DNA of 28,256 nucleotides from Rhodococcus sp. IITR03. Its GTDB lineage: Bacteria > Actinomycetota > Actinomycetes > Mycobacteriales > Mycobacteriaceae. The translations under genes and the position numbers were made by a program. Position 1 is the stretch's first letter; each line of letters opens with the position of its first letter. Shown here piece by piece: positions 25,564 through 28,256 of the stretch. The stretch lies in NCBI GenBank assembly GCA_001017865.1, contig LATQ01000257.1, positions 1 to 28,256 of the forward strand. Direction: 5' to 3'. The notes beneath the pieces were generated by a model. The model was not told the DNA's origin. It searched no databases and worked only from the letters and a program-made list of their open reading frames with translations.

Positions 25564-27470
25564 ATGTTCATGATTCGCAATTGGAGCATCCGATACAAAC
25601 TACTGGCGGTCGTGTGCGTGCCCGTACTAGCGGCAACCGGATTCGCCAGTGTTCGTATCAACGACCAGATAGATCAGGTCGAACAGCTCTCAGCGCTCGC
25701 CGAGCAAGCCCGCGCTCTCCCGGCCGTGGTCGAATACGGCACCACGATAGCGATCGATGCCGGACTGTCCATGCTGCGATTGCCGCCAGTGCCTGCCGAA
25801 ATGCACCTTCATGCTCACCAACAGGTCGAACAATTGGCTGCACGTCCGGACCTGGACCCCCGGTTGGCTGACCAACTCACCCAGCTACTGGGGCACGGTC
25901 AGCAGCTCGAGCAAGCGATCGATCGGAATGAGTGGTCGACGCAAATCACAGGCGAACATGCAGATGCGTTCCTGACCTCGGTACGCCACGTGATCCGAGC
26001 CATGCTCGATCGAATCGACAACACTCCGGCGCTCATCGCCGGTTCCGAGCTTCTTCAAGTATGGGACACCCAACGGCTGCTGCTACACCAGGTCACCGCA
26101 TTCGGCATGCTGATCGACGATCCCCGTACCGGTATTGCAGCAGCAACGATACCGGTAGGCCTCGAGCTGGCCACACTCTCGGAATCATTTACTGCCACAA
26201 CAGTTTCCCCCGACATCGAATGGCTACGCGCCGAAGCGCAGCGACGACAGGGTTTAGCGACTGCCTTTGATACGCGTCAGGAAACAATCGAACAACTGCG
26301 CACCTCCCTGGTCGGAAGTTCCGAGCACTACCGCAGCGCGATGACGGCGTCCACCAAAACTATTGCCGACGTATTAGACAACGCCACCGCGACTGCACGT
26401 GCCGCTTCTCTCCGTGATGCCGGGCTCGTCCTTACCCTCCTGGCAGCGGCGATCCTCCTGGCGTTGGGTGTCGCTCAGTCGATGGTCGGCCAGGCCCGCC
26501 GAGCCCGAGAGCAAGCCCTGCATATCGCCCACCACGAATTGCCGGCCGCGATCGCCCACGTCAAAGACGGTACCGATCCCACCTCATTGCCCACGCCCTC
26601 GGTCACCGGCAGCAGCACCGATGAAATCGGTGGTCTCCTCCAGGCCGTCGAGATCGTCAACCACACCGCGCTACGCTTGGCTGGGGAGCAAGCACGACTG
26701 CGTACTCAGGTCGCCGGCATGCTCGAAACCCTTGCACGCCGCACCACCGATCTCATCCAGCAACAACTGGCATTGATCGAAGCGCTCGAGCACGAGGAAC
26801 GAGACCCGAATCGGCTCGGGCACTTGTTCACACTCGACCATCTAGCCACCCGTATGAAACGCACCGGTGAATCCCTGCTGGTGCTGGCCGGAAGTCCATC
26901 ACAGACACGGCATGATCCGTGTCCCCTCAATGACGTTCTTCGAGCGGCAGTCTCGCAGGTAGAAGATTATCAACGGGTCCGGATCGGCACCGCTCCCGCC
27001 GGTGTCGTGATCGGTACGGCCGTGCACGACGTAGTTCACCTGATCGCCGAGCTCGTCGACAATGCCTGCGTGCGTCCACACCCGATACCAATGTGACCTT
27101 CGCCTTCTCAGTCGCGGTCGACGGTGGAATTCTGCTCGAAATCGCCGACGCCGGTGTCGGAATCCCCCCTCACATACTCCCCGACATCAACACCCGCATG
27201 ACGGTGCCCGACGCTACCGAGATCCATGCCCCTCGACAGATGGGACTGTTCGTCGTGGCCCGACTCGCGGCCCGACATCGAATCCAGGTGACACTTCGAC
27301 CGACCTTCGATTCCCCGCGTGGCACCGGTATCACGGCAAGTGTGTATCTTCCTGCGTCCTTGCTGGCCGGATTGAACCAAGCGGCTCCTGTCGCTGCCCT
27401 TCACCATCCTCGCCCGTTGTCCACATCGGGGGCAGGACGCCACGCCCATCGCAGCCGAATGCCGAGATAG
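25564..27470 (+). CDS. NIT-domain sensor histidine kinase, CvnA-like, orphan
   Basis: About 635 residues with one missing base near 27072. Transmembrane helix 1 (KLLAVVCVPVLAATGF) is followed by a ~240-residue extracytoplasmic helical sensor of the nitrate/nitrite-sensing (NIT) type. Helix 2 (LVLTLLAAAILLALGVAQSM) and a HAMP-like linker come next. The region around FTLDHLATRMKRTGESLLVLAG is the hallmark of Streptomyces/Rhodococcus conservon CvnA kinases. The ATPase has the N box ELVDNA and the G box ADAGVGIP. The usual partners (roadblock CvnB, DUF742 CvnC, GTPase CvnD) do not follow. The next gene is the mycothiol enzyme, so this copy is an orphan. The two in-frame ATGs (25564, 25570) have only a weak ribosome binding site. 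Confidence 0.85.
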
Positions 27471-27511
27471 AACTCGAGAATGCCGCCAGACGCTGGGCCA
27501 CCGGGTGGCAC

Positions 27512-27555
27512 AGTTGTTCGTTCGGTCAGGTCGAGCTGTTCGTTCGGTCAGGTCC
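27512..27555. repeat. 22-bp tandem direct repeat
   Basis: Two adjacent 22-bp units match at 20 of 22 bases. The core TGTTCGTTCGGTCAGGTC is perfect at 27515-27532 and 27537-27554. A related inverted sequence TGACTGAAC follows at 27591-27599. It lies ~130 bp upstream of the mycothiol dehydrogenase gene. The two-turn spacing suits a regulator binding twice on one DNA face. Confidence 0.7.
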
Positions 27556-27683
27556 CCAATCTCGCTGATCCTCGTACTGTTTTACATCGTTGACTGAACC
27601 TGTCGCGCTGCTTCGTCGTTATCCCACCCGAGAGCGCTCGATCACACCCTCATTCGCTTATCCAGATCATCGGAGGAATGTCC

Positions 27684-28256
27684 ATGTCGCAAACAGTCCG
27701 CGGAGTCGTCGCTCGCTCGAAGGGGGCACCCGTCGAGGTCGTTCCCATCGTGATCCCCGATCCCGGACCGGGCGAGGTCGTCGTCGCGATCGCCGCGTGC
27801 GGCGTGTGCCACACCGACCTGCACTACCGCGAGGGCGGCATCAACGACGAGTTCCCGTTCCTGCTCGGCCACGAGGCCGCCGGTGTCGTCGAGTCCGTCG
27901 GTGAGGGCGTCGACTCGGTCGCCGTCGGCGACTTCGTCGTCCTGAACTGGCGCGCGGTGTGCGGCCAGTGTCGCGCCTGCAAGCGCGGCCAGCCGCAGTA
28001 CTGCTTCGACACCTTCAACGCCACGCAGAAGATGACGCTCGAGGACGGCACCGAGCTCTCCCCGGCGCTGGGCATCGGCGCCTTCGCCGACAAGACCCTC
28101 GTCCACGCCGGCCAGTGCACCAAGGTCGACCCGAGCGCCGATCCGGCCGTCGTCGGCCTGCTCGGCTGCGGTGTCATGGCCGGTCTCGGTGCCGCCGTGA
28201 ACACCGGCGGGGTCACCCGCGGCCAGTCCGTCGCCGTCATCGGCTGCGGCGGTGTC
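27684..28256 (+). CDS. mscR: S-(hydroxymethyl)mycothiol dehydrogenase, 5' part
   Basis: The first 191 codons of a zinc-dependent medium-chain dehydrogenase, running off the window end. GGAGG precedes ATG 27684. Catalytic zinc ligands are Cys in CGVCHTDL and His-Glu in GHEAAG. The structural zinc loop has four Cys in [38 protein letters not shown] and the N-terminus [17 protein letters not shown] are characteristic of mycothiol-dependent formaldehyde dehydrogenase. It begins the Rossmann motif GCGGV at the edge. The enzyme oxidises the formaldehyde-mycothiol adduct. Formaldehyde would come from O-demethylation of methoxy-aromatics handled by this region. The frame is unbroken. Confidence 0.9.
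   Translation, partial: MSQTVRGVVARSKGAPVEVVPIVIPDPGPGEVVVAIAACGVCHTDLHYREGGINDEFPFLLGHEAAGVVESVGEGVDSVAVGDFVVLNWRAVCGQCRACKRGQPQYCFDTFNATQKMTLEDGTELSPALGIGAFADKTLVHAGQCTKVDPSADPAVVGLLGCGVMAGLGAAVNTGGVTRGQSVAVIGCGGV

Noticed and set aside
1..28256. CRISPR array, tRNA or rRNA genes
   Set aside because: No regularly spaced repeats and no cloverleaf or rRNA-like sequence were noticed. The only tandem repeats are two-copy units.

Overview
The window looks like a chromosomal or plasmid segment of a Rhodococcus-type actinomycete. It has high GC throughout. It carries a near copy of rhodococcal eugenol oxidase, a rhodocoxin / CYP116-type P450 system, an actinobacterial Cvn-type sensor kinase, and the start of a mycothiol-dependent formaldehyde dehydrogenase.

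Layout. (1) 1-5.6 kb is an accessory, scarred region. It holds poorly conserved minus-strand hypothetical genes and remnants of IS21 (istB), IS256 and ISL3 elements. It also holds a complete Xer-type tyrosine recombinase with a small membrane protein in front of it, and a strikingly dif-like 11+6+11 bp site just upstream. (2) 5.8-16.3 kb is a catabolic region. A MarR regulator is divergent from an SDR / amidohydrolase / MaoC operon. Next come eugenol oxidase, a second MarR regulator, and an aldehyde dehydrogenase / alcohol dehydrogenase / aryl acyl-CoA ligase / MaoC-like operon. (3) 16.3-21.3 kb holds an AraC-type regulator divergent from a P450 / EthD-like / SCP2 / [2Fe-2S] ferredoxin / ferredoxin reductase operon closed by a strong hairpin. 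(4) 21.5-25.2 kb is an unassigned operon: one SCP2-like soluble protein followed by five tightly packed, single-pass, helical membrane-anchored proteins. (5) 25.5-28.3 kb has an orphan NIT-domain sensor kinase and the start of an S-(hydroxymethyl)mycothiol dehydrogenase gene.

How the genes could work together (inference). Eugenol oxidase turns 4-allyl-phenols such as eugenol or chavicol into coniferyl or p-coumaryl alcohol. ADH and ALDH oxidise these to ferulate or p-coumarate, and the ligase makes the CoA thioester. MaoC hydrates it, the SDR oxidises it to the beta-ketoacyl-CoA, and the amidohydrolase cleaves off vanillate or 4-hydroxybenzoate. This is a complete C6-C3 to C6-C1 side-chain route. 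The P450 system may feed it (for example by O-demethylation or hydroxylation) and shares a 13-bp upstream motif with the oxidase gene. The mycothiol enzyme would remove formaldehyde from O-demethylation. The SCP2-like plus five-membrane-protein operon is the best candidate for a new system, perhaps handling hydrophobic substrates at the envelope.

Caution. At least 20 reading-frame breaks occur, almost all equivalent to a single missing base and several at short homopolymers. They hit otherwise well-conserved genes, so they look like sequencing errors rather than gene decay. Coordinates of interrupted genes below span the whole reconstructed gene.
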